Assembly: GCF_015712165.1 (NCBI RefSeq)
Contig: NZ_JADPZX010000001.1
Coordinates: 2,356,001 to 2,420,000, forward strand
Length of the DNA: 64,000 bases
Direction of reading: 5' to 3'
Source of the DNA: Streptomyces spinoverrucosus
GTDB lineage: Bacteria > Actinomycetota > Actinomycetes > Streptomycetales > Streptomycetaceae
Shown here piece by piece: positions 55,801-63,453 of the stretch. A program made the position numbers and the translations under genes. A model generated the notes under the pieces. The model was not told where the DNA came from and did not search any database. It was given only the letters and a program-made list of their open reading frames with translations. How positions within the stretch are numbered: position 1 is the first letter of the stretch; each line of letters starts with the position of its first letter.

Positions 55801-56679
55801 CCGTCCGACACGGGCCAGTTCGCCGCACCGCAGGGCTACGACAACGGCTCCACCGGCCAGTACCCCGCGCCGCAGCGGCAGGACAACGGCGCGACCGGCC
55901 AGTACGCCGCGCCGCAGGGCTACGACAACGGGTCCACGGGTCAGTTCCCGGCTCCGTCGGGCTACGACAACGGGGCTACCGGCCAGTACGCCGGGTACGA
56001 CGGCTCCTCCACGGGTCAGCACTCGCTGCCCGGCGGCCGCCAGAACTCCTCCGGCACCGGCCAGTTCGAGCGCCCGCAGGGCGACTTCGCCGGCCACCGG
56101 CCGCCGGCCCCGCAGCGTCCGCAGCAGCGGCCCGGCCGCCCGGAGCCGGAGGCGCTGCCGCCGGCGTCGGGTCCCGGTGACGGGCGTACGCCGCTGTACG
56201 ACACGCTGGAGACGAACTGGTTCCGCGGCCAGGCAGGCCAGGCGGGTCAGCCCGGTCAGCCCGGTCAGCAGTCGCAGCCGGGTCAGCAGTCCCAGCCGAG
56301 CCGGCCCGAGCGCCCGCAGGGCAACGGCGCCGCGCCGGCCCCGCAGCAGCCGCAGGGCCCCTCGGCTCCACAACGTCCCGCCGCTCCCGCCTGGCGCAGC
56401 TCGCCGAACGACGACCTCGTCCGGCAGGCCGAGCGCGTCCGGCAGCCTGCCGCGGGCGGTGTCACCACGTCCGGCCTGCCGCGTCGAGTGCCCCGGGCGA
56501 ACCTCGTCCCGGGCACGGCTCAGCAGCAGCCGCACCAGAGCGGTCCGCAGGTCTCGCGCGCCCCACAGGACGTGCGCGGTCGGCTGACCAACCTCCGTCG
56601 GGGTATCGCACAGGGCCGTCAGGCCGGGTCCGGCCAGACGGGCAGTTTCCCGAGCCCCACTCACCAGCAGGAGCGTTAG
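52861..56679 (+). CDS. cvnA1: Conservon histidine-kinase-like sensor (CvnA), first copy
   Basis: A 1272-residue membrane sensor. A disordered Ser/Pro/Gly head is followed by TM1 (about 100-118), an extracellular sensing region with long helices (QATELAAALQEERDQSAGPL), TM2 (about 408-430), a HAMP-like linker and a GHKL ATPase domain: ELLENATSFSSPQTKV (N-box, about 624) and DTGIGLSPEDL (G1, about 656). LDHLATRMRRNGENLLVL holds the candidate phospho-accepting His. Residues 727-1272 are disordered, rich in Gly, Pro and Gln with GYDNGSTGQ repeats, and end with GLPRRVPRANLVPG. Start GTG 52861. Conservons resemble eukaryotic GPCR-like signalling modules in organisation. Tail function unknown. Confidence 0.9.
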   Translation: MQGRFKRDGSGSAEPEPHGGTGPMAGSSSPQHAQGQGPAPSGDGGPRSGRTGASTASGRPGASASPGSSTPAPTVKPSQGATGPGPRIALRNWRISTRLVALLTLPVVAATSLGALRISQSMDDIEQLDNMKLLTEMTKQATELAAALQEERDQSAGPLAHGSTTSPITVKGFQDKTDRALENFLNASEEVDAASKDGNLQGVRDSVVGLARDLNGLNEIRNNAYEAEGNSTQTVEAYHRLITHLLDLSQDMAEATSNPDMIQRTRALSAFSAAKEYASIQRAVLAAALPANSKTFGELSENDRLYAQSALESQVSELRSFSSIYGDGAEELLGPIDQNNATIEATDKYASRALNRQDGLRGLEKRSYRDWLDDSSTKIQQMKNIERTLLEQMEQKARELRSESEREAIISGALVLVVLGVSLVGAFVVARSMIRSLRRLEDTATKVAQDRLPELVKQLSESDPQDVDTSVESVGVHSRDEIGRVAAAFDDVHREAVRLAAEQALLRGNVNAMFTNLSRRSQGLIQRQLSLISELESREADPDQLASLFKLDHLATRMRRNGENLLVLAGEEPGRRWTRPVPLVDVLRAAASEVEQYERIELASVPTTQVAGRVVNDLVHLLAELLENATSFSSPQTKVKVTGHALPDGRVLIEIHDTGIGLSPEDLAQINERLASPPTVDVSVSRRMGLFVVGRLSQRHGIRIQLRPSDSGGTTALVMLPVDVAQGGKKPQGNPGQGGPGGGGGPAAAQAAAGAAAARRGNGPSLGAGAPGGGALGAGASGGGRLGAGQGPRAALPGRDSGGAPGAPGGARGPQTPPAPQQGRPAGVGNAQTPVPPQGQEARGPVAPQRGDANAGGGRGRRGRQPQLPPRGGARAELPGGNEPQQRPSWSDENAQPPVSRAALDTPRGHDEQRDPSQTAPMPRIDDRQGPGSTSEFPRVDDRQGPGANGSQNNGQFVRSDVFGGPSGPAGPSAPSNPNNPSDTGQFAAPQGYDNGSTGQYPAPQRQDNGATGQYAAPQGYDNGSTGQFPAPSGYDNGATGQYAGYDGSSTGQHSLPGGRQNSSGTGQFERPQGDFAGHRPPAPQRPQQRPGRPEPEALPPASGPGDGRTPLYDTLETNWFRGQAGQAGQPGQPGQQSQPGQQSQPSRPERPQGNGAAPAPQQPQGPSAPQRPAAPAWRSSPNDDLVRQAERVRQPAAGGVTTSGLPRRVPRANLVPGTAQQQPHQSGPQVSRAPQDVRGRLTNLRRGIAQGRQAGSGQTGSFPSPTHQQER

Positions 56680-57102
56680 TTGAGTCCGATGAGCCAGGCG
56701 GCACAGAACCTGAACTGGTTGATCACCAACTTCGTGGACAACACCCCCGGGGTGTCCCACACCGTCGTCGTGTCCGCCGACGGTCTCCTCCTGGCGCTGT
56801 CGGAGGGCTTTCCGCGCGATCGCGCCGACCAGCTGGCGGCGGTCGCATCGGGGCTCACCTCACTGACGGCCGGGGCGTCCCGGATCTTCGAGGGCGGCAA
56901 CGTGGCGCAGACCGTCGTGGAGATGGAGCGGGGATTCCTCTTCCTCATGTCCGTCTCGGACGGCTCGTCGCTCGCCGTTCTCGCGCACCCTGACGCGGAC
57001 ATCGGCCTCGTCGGCTACGAGATGGCGCTGCTGGTAGACCGGGCGGGAGCGGTGCTCACCCCGGACCTGCGCGCCGAACTGCAAGGAAGTCTGCTCCACT
57101 AA
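56680..57102 (+). CDS. cvnB1: Conservon roadblock/LC7 protein (CvnB), first copy
   Basis: A 140-residue roadblock/LC7 (MglB-like) protein: AAQNLNWLITNFVDNTPGVSH, VVSADGLLLALSEGFPRDRAD, SRIFEGGNVAQTVVEMERG. It probably acts on the GTPase CvnD. TTG 56680 is preferred because AGGAG sits 6 bases upstream; the second copy has GTG at the same place. ATG 56689 is the alternative. Nearly directly after cvnA1. Confidence 0.92.
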   Translation: MSPMSQAAQNLNWLITNFVDNTPGVSHTVVVSADGLLLALSEGFPRDRADQLAAVASGLTSLTAGASRIFEGGNVAQTVVEMERGFLFLMSVSDGSSLAVLAHPDADIGLVGYEMALLVDRAGAVLTPDLRAELQGSLLH

Positions 57103-57213
57103 CGTCCCAGGATCCACCCGTCTCACCAAATCACCGTCCGGCCGCCACAATCCCCCCACCGGCCACCGTCAGACGGCACGACTGACCAACTTGCTGTCCC
57201 GCCCGGAGGATTC

Positions 57214-57612
57214 ATGACCCCGCCCACCGCCTCTCATGATCCGTACACAGATCCGTACGGGGACGAGGGCGACCAGCCGCTGGTACGTCCGTACGCGATG
57301 ACCGGCGGCCGGACCCGGCCGCGCTATCAGCTCGCCCTGGAGGCGCTGATCAGCACCACGGCCGACCCGGCAGCGCTCATGGGACTGCTCCCGGAGCACC
57401 AGCGCATCTGCCACCTGTGCCGCGAGGTGAAGTCGGTCGCCGAGGTCTCGGCGCTGCTCGCCATGCCGCTCGGTGTGGCGCGGATCCTTGTCGCGGACCT
57501 GGCCGAGGCCGGACTCGTGGCCGTCCACCAGCCGGGCGGCGACGAGGCCAACGGCGGTGCGCCCGACGTGACACTGCTCGAAAGGGTGCTCAGTGGCCTT
57601 CGCAAGCTCTGA
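57214..57612 (+). CDS. cvnC1: Conservon DUF742 protein (CvnC), first copy
   Basis: A 132-residue protein of the DUF742 family: PLVRPYAMTGGRTRPRYQLALE, LPEHQRICHLCREVKSVAEVSALL, and GVARILVADLAEAGLV (a winged-helix-like part). It probably links sensor and GTPase. ATG 57214, GGAGG upstream. Overlaps cvnD1 by 20 bases. Confidence 0.92.
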   Translation: MTPPTASHDPYTDPYGDEGDQPLVRPYAMTGGRTRPRYQLALEALISTTADPAALMGLLPEHQRICHLCREVKSVAEVSALLAMPLGVARILVADLAEAGLVAVHQPGGDEANGGAPDVTLLERVLSGLRKL

Positions 57613-58168
57613 ACCGAGAGGTGCCACCACCTCTGCCAAGATCGTGGTGGCGGGCGGCTTCGGCGTGGGCAAGACCACGTTCGTGGGCGCCGTCTCGGAG
57701 ATCAACCCGCTGCGCACCGAGGCGGTCATGACGTCCGCGAGCGCGGGCATCGACGACCTCACGCACACCGGGGGCAAGACCACCACGACGGTGGCGATGG
57801 ACTTCGGCCGTATCACGCTGGACCAGGACCTGATCCTGTACCTGTTCGGTACGCCGGGTCAGGACCGCTTCTGGTTCATGTGGGACGACCTGGTGCGCGG
57901 CGCCATCGGCGCGGTGGTCCTGGTGGACACCCGCCGGCTGGCGGACTGCTTCCCGGCGGTGGACTACTTCGAGAACAGCGGCCTGCCGTTCGTGGTCGCC
58001 CTCAACGGCTTCGACGGGCAGCAGCCGTACGCGCCGGAGGAGGTCCGCGAGGCGCTGCAGATCGGTCCGGACACCCCGATCATCACCACCGACGCCCGGC
58101 ACCGGGCCGACGCCAAGTCCGCGCTGATCACGCTGGTGGAGCACGCTCTGATGGCCCGGTTGAAGTAG
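57593..58168 (+). CDS. cvnD1: Conservon small GTPase (CvnD), first copy
   Basis: A 191-residue Ras-like GTPase: Walker A GGFGVGKTTFVGAVSE, G3-like FGTPGQDRFWFMW, G4-like LNGFDG. The Gln of the usual DxxGQ is in PGQDRF, as in MglA-like proteins. GTG 57593, within the end of cvnC1, indicating coupling. Output of the module. Confidence 0.93.
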   Translation: MAFASSEPRGATTSAKIVVAGGFGVGKTTFVGAVSEINPLRTEAVMTSASAGIDDLTHTGGKTTTTVAMDFGRITLDQDLILYLFGTPGQDRFWFMWDDLVRGAIGAVVLVDTRRLADCFPAVDYFENSGLPFVVALNGFDGQQPYAPEEVREALQIGPDTPIITTDARHRADAKSALITLVEHALMARLK

Positions 58169-58557
58169 CACTCAAGTGAGCGGCTTCGTACGGCAGTTGC
58201 CGTAGGGGTCGTCATCGTGACAGCGGAGCCGGCTGTGGCCTTTGACACGGTCGGCTTCGGTGTTCATAACGTTTCGGCAGAGGAATCCGGTGGTACCGCC
58301 ACGCGTCGCGGTCACATGGTCTCGCTGCGCGCACAAAAGCCCCGTCTTTTGACGGGGCTCGCTCTTTATGACCGTTTTATCTAGGGCTTACCTCGGGGGG
58401 AATCAGCCCTTTCCCATGTTTGGAAGAGCGCAGGTCGACGTGCTGGAATGCCTGAACTGCCCAAAGGTCAAAGACGTACTCAGTGGTCGATGGCGATCTG
58501 GGCTCTGAGACACTGCGGCACGACGTAGGTGCCCGCCGCCGAGAGGTTGTTGGTCGA
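58169..58557. other. Spacer between conservon 1 and conservon 2
   Basis: It holds the terminator of the first operon (58336-58357) and must hold the promoter of the second, in the about 200 bases after it. No gene is seen. An in-frame start for cvnA2 exists upstream (58483), but without a ribosome site. Confidence 0.55.
58336..58357 (+). terminator. Terminator of conservon 1
   Basis: AGCCCCGTC and GACGGGGCT form a perfect 9-bp stem around TTTT. A short T-containing tract (CTCTTTAT) follows. About 170 bases after cvnD1. Confidence 0.82.
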
Positions 58558-61500
58558 GTGAGGCGAAGCAACAAAGGTCCCGAGCCGCCCGCCCGGGGCA
58601 ACTTCACCCCGCCGCCGCGCGGAGCGGCGCCCGCCCCTGCTGTGCCCGGTTCGGAGCAGGTGGCCGCGCCCGCTCCGAGCGGCGGCCGTTTCTCCCCGCG
58701 CAACTGGCGCGTGGCGACCCGGCTGAACGCGATCCTGCTCATCCCCGTGCTGGTCGGCCTGGTCATGGGCGGCTTCCAGGTGAAGGGCTCGATCGACACC
58801 TGGCAGGAGGCCGAGGACGCGGAGAACACCGCGCGTCTGGTCCGGGCCGCCCTGACTTATGGCGACGCGCTCTACAACGAGCGTGACGTCACCGCGTCCC
58901 CGCTGTTGCTGGGCCGCGACCAGGCCACCGTCACGCAGGCGCGCAAGCAGACCGACGAGGCCGCCGACGCCTTCGACGAGGCCGCCCAGAACATGCCGCA
59001 GAAGGCGGGTCTGGAGCGCCGGCTGAGCCTGCTCCGTGAGGCGGAGCCCAAGCTCCAGGAGCTGCGACAGGTCGCCTACACCTCCCGGCTCACCGGCGTG
59101 CAGACGGAGGAGGGCTACGTCCAGGTCGCCCACCCGCTGATGGAGTTCGCCAACGAGCTGGGCCTGGGCACCGGAAACATCACCAGCTACGGCCGGACCG
59201 TCTACGCGATCTCGCTGACCAAGGCGGCGCTGTCGCTGGAGCGCTCCATCGGTATGCACCTGCTGGTCAAGCCGGGCCCGAAGGACACCGACCTGGCCAA
59301 GCAGCGCGTGGCGCTCTCCTCGTACGCCTACCTGGAGGGCATCGCCGTCGAGGAGTACATCGGCGGTGGTACCGAGGCCGACGCGCAGAAGCTGGAGGAC
59401 GCCGAGGCCAGGATCAAGGCGGACGGCCAGCAGCAGGCCAAGGAAGCCCTGGCCAAGGACCCGGACTACAAGGCGCCGCCGTCCGACCCGACCGTGATGG
59501 TCGCGGCCGTCGCGGGTCTGACCACCACCGACGCCTCCGCGCGGGACGCACTCGCCCAGCAGGGCATCACCGCCGAGAACTGGTGGGCGGTGAACACCCT
59601 CAAGTACAACGCGTACCGCCAGATCGAGTCGGACCTGGCCGACACCGCGGTGAACGAGGCCGCGAGCATCGCCGACGACGCCAAGCAGGACGCCATCATC
59701 ACCGGCGCCATCGTCGTGGTCGCCCTGCTCGCCGCGTTCATCCTGGCCGGCATGGTGGCCCGCCAGATGAGCCGCTCGATGCGCCAGCTGCGCAACGCCG
59801 CCTTCGGCATCGCCGAGCAGCGCCTGCCGATGCTGGTCGACCAGCTCTCGCGCACCGACCCGGGCCGCGTCGACACCCGCGTCTCGGCCATCCCGATCAC
59901 CTCCACGGACGAGATCGGCGAGGTCGCCCGGGCCTTCGACCAGGTGCACCGCGAGGCCGTCCGGCTCGCCGCCGAGCAGGCTCTGCTGCGGGGCAACATC
60001 AACGCGATCTTCACCAACCTCTCGCGTCGCAACCAGTCGCTGATCGAGGGCCAGCTGACCCTGATCACCGACCTGGAGAACAACGAGGCCGACCCGGACC
60101 AGTTGGAGAACCTCTTCAAGCTGGACCACCTGGCGACCCGTATGCGCCGCAACGGCGAGAACCTCCTGGTCCTCGCCGGCGAGGAGCCCGGCCGCCGCTG
60201 GGACCAGCCGGTCCCGCTGGTCGACGTGCTGCGCGCCGCCTCCTCCGAGGTGGAGCAGTACGAGCGCATCGAGATATCCGGCGTGCCCGAGGCCGACATC
60301 CACGGCCGTGCCGTGACCGACCTCGTGCACCTGCTGGCCGAGCTGCTGGAGAACGCGACCACGTTCTCCTCCCCGCAGACCAAGGTCCGCGTCACGGCGA
60401 CCCGTCTCCCCGACGGCCGCGTGATGATCGAGATCCACGACAAGGGCATCGGCCTGACCGCCGAGGACTTCGCGGACATCAACCACAAGCTGGCCAACCC
60501 GCCGACCGTGGACGCCGCGATCTCCCAGCGCATGGGCCTGTTCGTGGTCGGCCGACTGTCCGACCGGCACGGCATCCGCGTCCAGCTGCGCCCCTCCGGC
60601 GAGCAGGCCGGCACCACCTCGCTGGTCATGCTCCCCGACGCCATCACGCACGGCGGTGGCGGCGAGCAGGCGCCGGACCGCGAGGAGTTCACCGTCTCGC
60701 AGATCATCCCGGAGCAGCAGTTCCAGGGTGAGAGCTTCAGCCAGCCGATGCGTACGGCCGCCGAGCTCGGCTTCGACGACAGCCGCTACACCGAGGTCCC
60801 CGACGACATCCGCGAGCTGGACCCGGTGGGCCGCTCCCTGATGCGCGAGGAGCGCCGCGCGGCCCTGGAGGCCCAGACCCACGGCCAGCAGCCCGGCCAG
60901 GAGCCCACCGAGGCCCAGGCGTACGCCGACGGCGGCTACGACGGCCGACAGGGCCAGCAGGCCTACGACAACGGCGGCCGGCCGTACGACGCCGGTCAGC
61001 CCGGCTACCCCGACCAGGCCGCGGCCTACGGTCAGCAGTCGGCGTACCAGGACCAGACGTCGTACGAGGACCCGCAGCAGCGGTCGTACGACGAGCAGTA
61101 CTACGCGCCGAACGGGATGCCGCAGGGCGATGGTTTCCAGGCCAACGGCGGCTACCCGGAACCCGGTTATGCGGAGCCTGCCCAGGAGGCGCCCGCGGCG
61201 GTGCCGTCCGGGTCGTCGGAGAGCTTCTCGGCCTTCGAAGAGCAGTCCTACCAGGGCGACTGGCAGCAGCGGGACGGCTACCAGAACGGGTACGCCGACC
61301 AGTACGCTCCCGAAACGGAATCTGCGCAGGCCGCTGACGCGAGTGCGCGGGACCGCGTAGGCTTCGACCGTCCGGGACCGGGCAACACCGCAGCGCACGC
61401 GCTGACCGACGCCGGGCTTCCCCGCCGGGGATCCACCGGTGACGGCCAGGCGGCCGGCCGGCCCGCGAACCGGGACGCGGCGGCCCCTTCGGCGGAGAAC

Positions 61501-61803
61501 AACGCCGACGACGGCTGGCGCTCGGCGAACGACGAGCGCTGGCAGCAGGCCTCGCAGCTCCGCAAGCCGAAGGCGGGCGGGGTTACCTCCTCCGGCCTGC
61601 CGCGGCGGGTGCCCAAGGCCAATCTGGTCGAGGGTGCCGCGGAGTCGACCCCGCAGGGCGGCCCACAGGTCTCCCGCGCCCCCGAGGACGTCCGGGGCAG
61701 GCTGAGCAACCTGCGCCGGGGTGTCCAGCGGGGACGCAGCGCAGGAAGTGAAACGAACGGCCAGGGCTTCGGTCCTGACAGCACCTACAACCAGGAGCGT
61801 TAG
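58558..61803 (+). CDS. cvnA2: Conservon histidine-kinase-like sensor (CvnA), second copy
   Basis: A 1081-residue paralogue of cvnA1. TM1 is at about 57-73, the periplasmic-side region (nitrate-sensor-like helices) to about 375, TM2 at about 379-401, then HAMP-like and GHKL ATPase domains (ELLENATTFSSPQTKV, about 594; DKGIGLTAEDF, about 628). LDHLATRMRRNGENLLVL is identical to cvnA1. The tail from about 700 is Tyr/Gln/Gly rich but lacks the GYDNGSTGQ array; it ends GLPRRVPKANLVEG. Start GTG 58558; GTG 58483 is possible but weak. Confidence 0.9.
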   Translation: MRRSNKGPEPPARGNFTPPPRGAAPAPAVPGSEQVAAPAPSGGRFSPRNWRVATRLNAILLIPVLVGLVMGGFQVKGSIDTWQEAEDAENTARLVRAALTYGDALYNERDVTASPLLLGRDQATVTQARKQTDEAADAFDEAAQNMPQKAGLERRLSLLREAEPKLQELRQVAYTSRLTGVQTEEGYVQVAHPLMEFANELGLGTGNITSYGRTVYAISLTKAALSLERSIGMHLLVKPGPKDTDLAKQRVALSSYAYLEGIAVEEYIGGGTEADAQKLEDAEARIKADGQQQAKEALAKDPDYKAPPSDPTVMVAAVAGLTTTDASARDALAQQGITAENWWAVNTLKYNAYRQIESDLADTAVNEAASIADDAKQDAIITGAIVVVALLAAFILAGMVARQMSRSMRQLRNAAFGIAEQRLPMLVDQLSRTDPGRVDTRVSAIPITSTDEIGEVARAFDQVHREAVRLAAEQALLRGNINAIFTNLSRRNQSLIEGQLTLITDLENNEADPDQLENLFKLDHLATRMRRNGENLLVLAGEEPGRRWDQPVPLVDVLRAASSEVEQYERIEISGVPEADIHGRAVTDLVHLLAELLENATTFSSPQTKVRVTATRLPDGRVMIEIHDKGIGLTAEDFADINHKLANPPTVDAAISQRMGLFVVGRLSDRHGIRVQLRPSGEQAGTTSLVMLPDAITHGGGGEQAPDREEFTVSQIIPEQQFQGESFSQPMRTAAELGFDDSRYTEVPDDIRELDPVGRSLMREERRAALEAQTHGQQPGQEPTEAQAYADGGYDGRQGQQAYDNGGRPYDAGQPGYPDQAAAYGQQSAYQDQTSYEDPQQRSYDEQYYAPNGMPQGDGFQANGGYPEPGYAEPAQEAPAAVPSGSSESFSAFEEQSYQGDWQQRDGYQNGYADQYAPETESAQAADASARDRVGFDRPGPGNTAAHALTDAGLPRRGSTGDGQAAGRPANRDAAAPSAENNADDGWRSANDERWQQASQLRKPKAGGVTSSGLPRRVPKANLVEGAAESTPQGGPQVSRAPEDVRGRLSNLRRGVQRGRSAGSETNGQGFGPDSTYNQER

Positions 61804-61804
61804 T

Positions 61805-62227
61805 GTGAGCCCGATGAGCCAGGCGGCACAGAACCTGAACTGGTTGATCACCAACTTCGTGGACAACACCCCCGGGGTGTCCCACACGGTGGTGGTCTCC
61901 GCCGACGGACTCCTTCTGGCGATGTCCGAAGGCTTCCCCCGCGACCGCGCCGACCAGCTCGCGGCCGTCGCCTCCGGTCTGACCTCACTGACCGCCGGCG
62001 CCTCGCGCATCTTCGAGGGCGGCAGCGTGAACCAGACGGTTGTGGAGATGGAGCGAGGATTCCTCTTCATCATGTCCATTTCCGACGGGTCGTCGCTCGC
62101 GGTTCTTGCGCACCCCGAAGCGGACATCGGCCTCATTGGGTACGAGATGGCGCTTCTGGTCGACCGTGCGGGCACGGTCCTGACTCCGGATCTTCGTGCG
62201 GAGCTCCAAGGAAGCCTTCTCAACTAA
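61805..62227 (+). CDS. cvnB2: Conservon roadblock/LC7 protein (CvnB), second copy
   Basis: A 140-residue roadblock protein, almost identical to cvnB1, differing mainly in conservative changes such as GGSVNQTVVEMERG. GTG 61805 with AGGAG 7 bases upstream, right after cvnA2. Such conservation suggests both partner with similar GTPases. Confidence 0.92.
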   Translation: MSPMSQAAQNLNWLITNFVDNTPGVSHTVVVSADGLLLAMSEGFPRDRADQLAAVASGLTSLTAGASRIFEGGSVNQTVVEMERGFLFIMSISDGSSLAVLAHPEADIGLIGYEMALLVDRAGTVLTPDLRAELQGSLLN

Positions 62228-62321
62228 AAGACAGACGGTGCGATTTCGCGTCCCGTGGCCGTAAGGTTTCGGGACGCGGCTCCACAGCGATGGGTGCCCG
62301 GCACAGTCGGAGGAGGAGAAA

Positions 62322-62891
62322 GTGGCAACACCCCCAAGCGGTTCATCAGGCAACTGGTCGTACGGCCCTGGCCAGGGGCAGAACGACGGTTCCCCGAACC
62401 GGTACAACTTCCCCTCCGCACCGAGCCACCGGCAGCCGTACGCGCCACAGGGGCCCGGCCCCGCGCCGTACGACCAGCCGAACGCGCCGCGCATCCAGCC
62501 CGTGCAGCCGCAGCGCCGCACCCCTGAGCCGGCGCCCGCCGGGGCGTCGAACAACCCCCTGGTGCGCCCGTACGCGATGACGGGCGGCCGCACCAGGCCG
62601 CGGTACCAGCTCGCCATCGAGGCGCTGGTGCACACCACCGCGGCTCCGCACCAGATGCAGGGCCAGCTGCCCGAGCATCAGCGGATCTGCAACCTCTGCC
62701 GGGAGATCAAGTCGGTGGCGGAAGTCTCCGCCCTCCTGACGATCCCTCTCGGCGTGGCCAGGATCCTCGTCGCCGACTTGGCGGAGGCGGGCCTGGTCGC
62801 CATCCATCAGCCCGGCGGCGACGAGAACGCCGGCGGCCAGCCAGACGTGACACTGCTCGAAAGGGTGCTCAGTGGACTTCGCAAGCTCTAG
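62322..62891 (+). CDS. cvnC2: Conservon DUF742 protein (CvnC), second copy
   Basis: A 189-residue DUF742 protein. The domain from about residue 80 matches cvnC1 (RPYAMTGGRTRPRYQLAIE, LPEHQRICNLCREIKSVAEV), but a 75-residue Pro/Gln/Ser-rich head is added (YAPQGPGPAPYDQPN). GTG 62322 behind GGAGGAGAAA. Overlaps cvnD2 by 20 bases. Confidence 0.92.
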   Translation: MATPPSGSSGNWSYGPGQGQNDGSPNRYNFPSAPSHRQPYAPQGPGPAPYDQPNAPRIQPVQPQRRTPEPAPAGASNNPLVRPYAMTGGRTRPRYQLAIEALVHTTAAPHQMQGQLPEHQRICNLCREIKSVAEVSALLTIPLGVARILVADLAEAGLVAIHQPGGDENAGGQPDVTLLERVLSGLRKL

Positions 62892-63453
62892 CGGCGGTCC
62901 TTCCCGCTCCACCACCTCCGCGAAGATCGTGGTGGCGGGCGGCTTCGGCGTGGGCAAGACCACGTTCGTCGGCGCCGTCTCGGAGATCAACCCGCTGCGC
63001 ACGGAGGCCGTCATGACGTCTGCTTCGGCAGGCATCGACGACCTCACCCACACCGGAGACAAGACGACCACGACGGTCGCCATGGACTTCGGCCGTATCA
63101 CGCTGGACCAGGACCTGATCCTGTACCTCTTCGGTACGCCCGGCCAGGACCGCTTCTGGTTCATGTGGGACGACCTGGTGCGCGGCGCCATCGGCGCGGT
63201 GGTGCTCGTGGACACCCGGCGCCTGGCCGACTGTTTCCCCGCGGTGGACTACTTCGAGAACAGCGGCCTGCCGTTCGTCATCGCCCTCAACGGCTTCGAC
63301 GGCAACCAGCCGTACAACCCCGACGAGGTGCGCGAGGCCCTGCAGATCGGCCCCGACACCCCGATCATCACCACCGACGCCCGCCACCGCGCGGACGCCA
63401 AGTCGACGCTGATCACGCTGGTCGAGCACGCTCTGATGGCGCGCCTGCGGTAG
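62872..63453 (+). CDS. cvnD2: Conservon small GTPase (CvnD), second copy
   Basis: A 193-residue GTPase, over most of its length identical to cvnD1 (GGFGVGKTTFVGAVSE, FGTPGQDRFWFMW, LNGFDG). The 5' end lies within cvnC2. The two GTPases differ mostly at the N-terminus and in residues near 140-150, so cross-talk between the modules is plausible. Confidence 0.93.
   Translation: MDFASSSGGPSRSTTSAKIVVAGGFGVGKTTFVGAVSEINPLRTEAVMTSASAGIDDLTHTGDKTTTTVAMDFGRITLDQDLILYLFGTPGQDRFWFMWDDLVRGAIGAVVLVDTRRLADCFPAVDYFENSGLPFVIALNGFDGNQPYNPDEVREALQIGPDTPIITTDARHRADAKSTLITLVEHALMARLR

Noticed and set aside
52858..56760. 1300-codon minus-strand open frame opposite cvnA1
   Set aside because: An antisense shadow of the conservon sensor; no domain and Leu/Arg/Val-rich composition.
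58480..62223. 1247-codon minus-strand open frame opposite cvnA2 and cvnB2
   Set aside because: It crosses two real genes, and its composition mirrors them in antisense.
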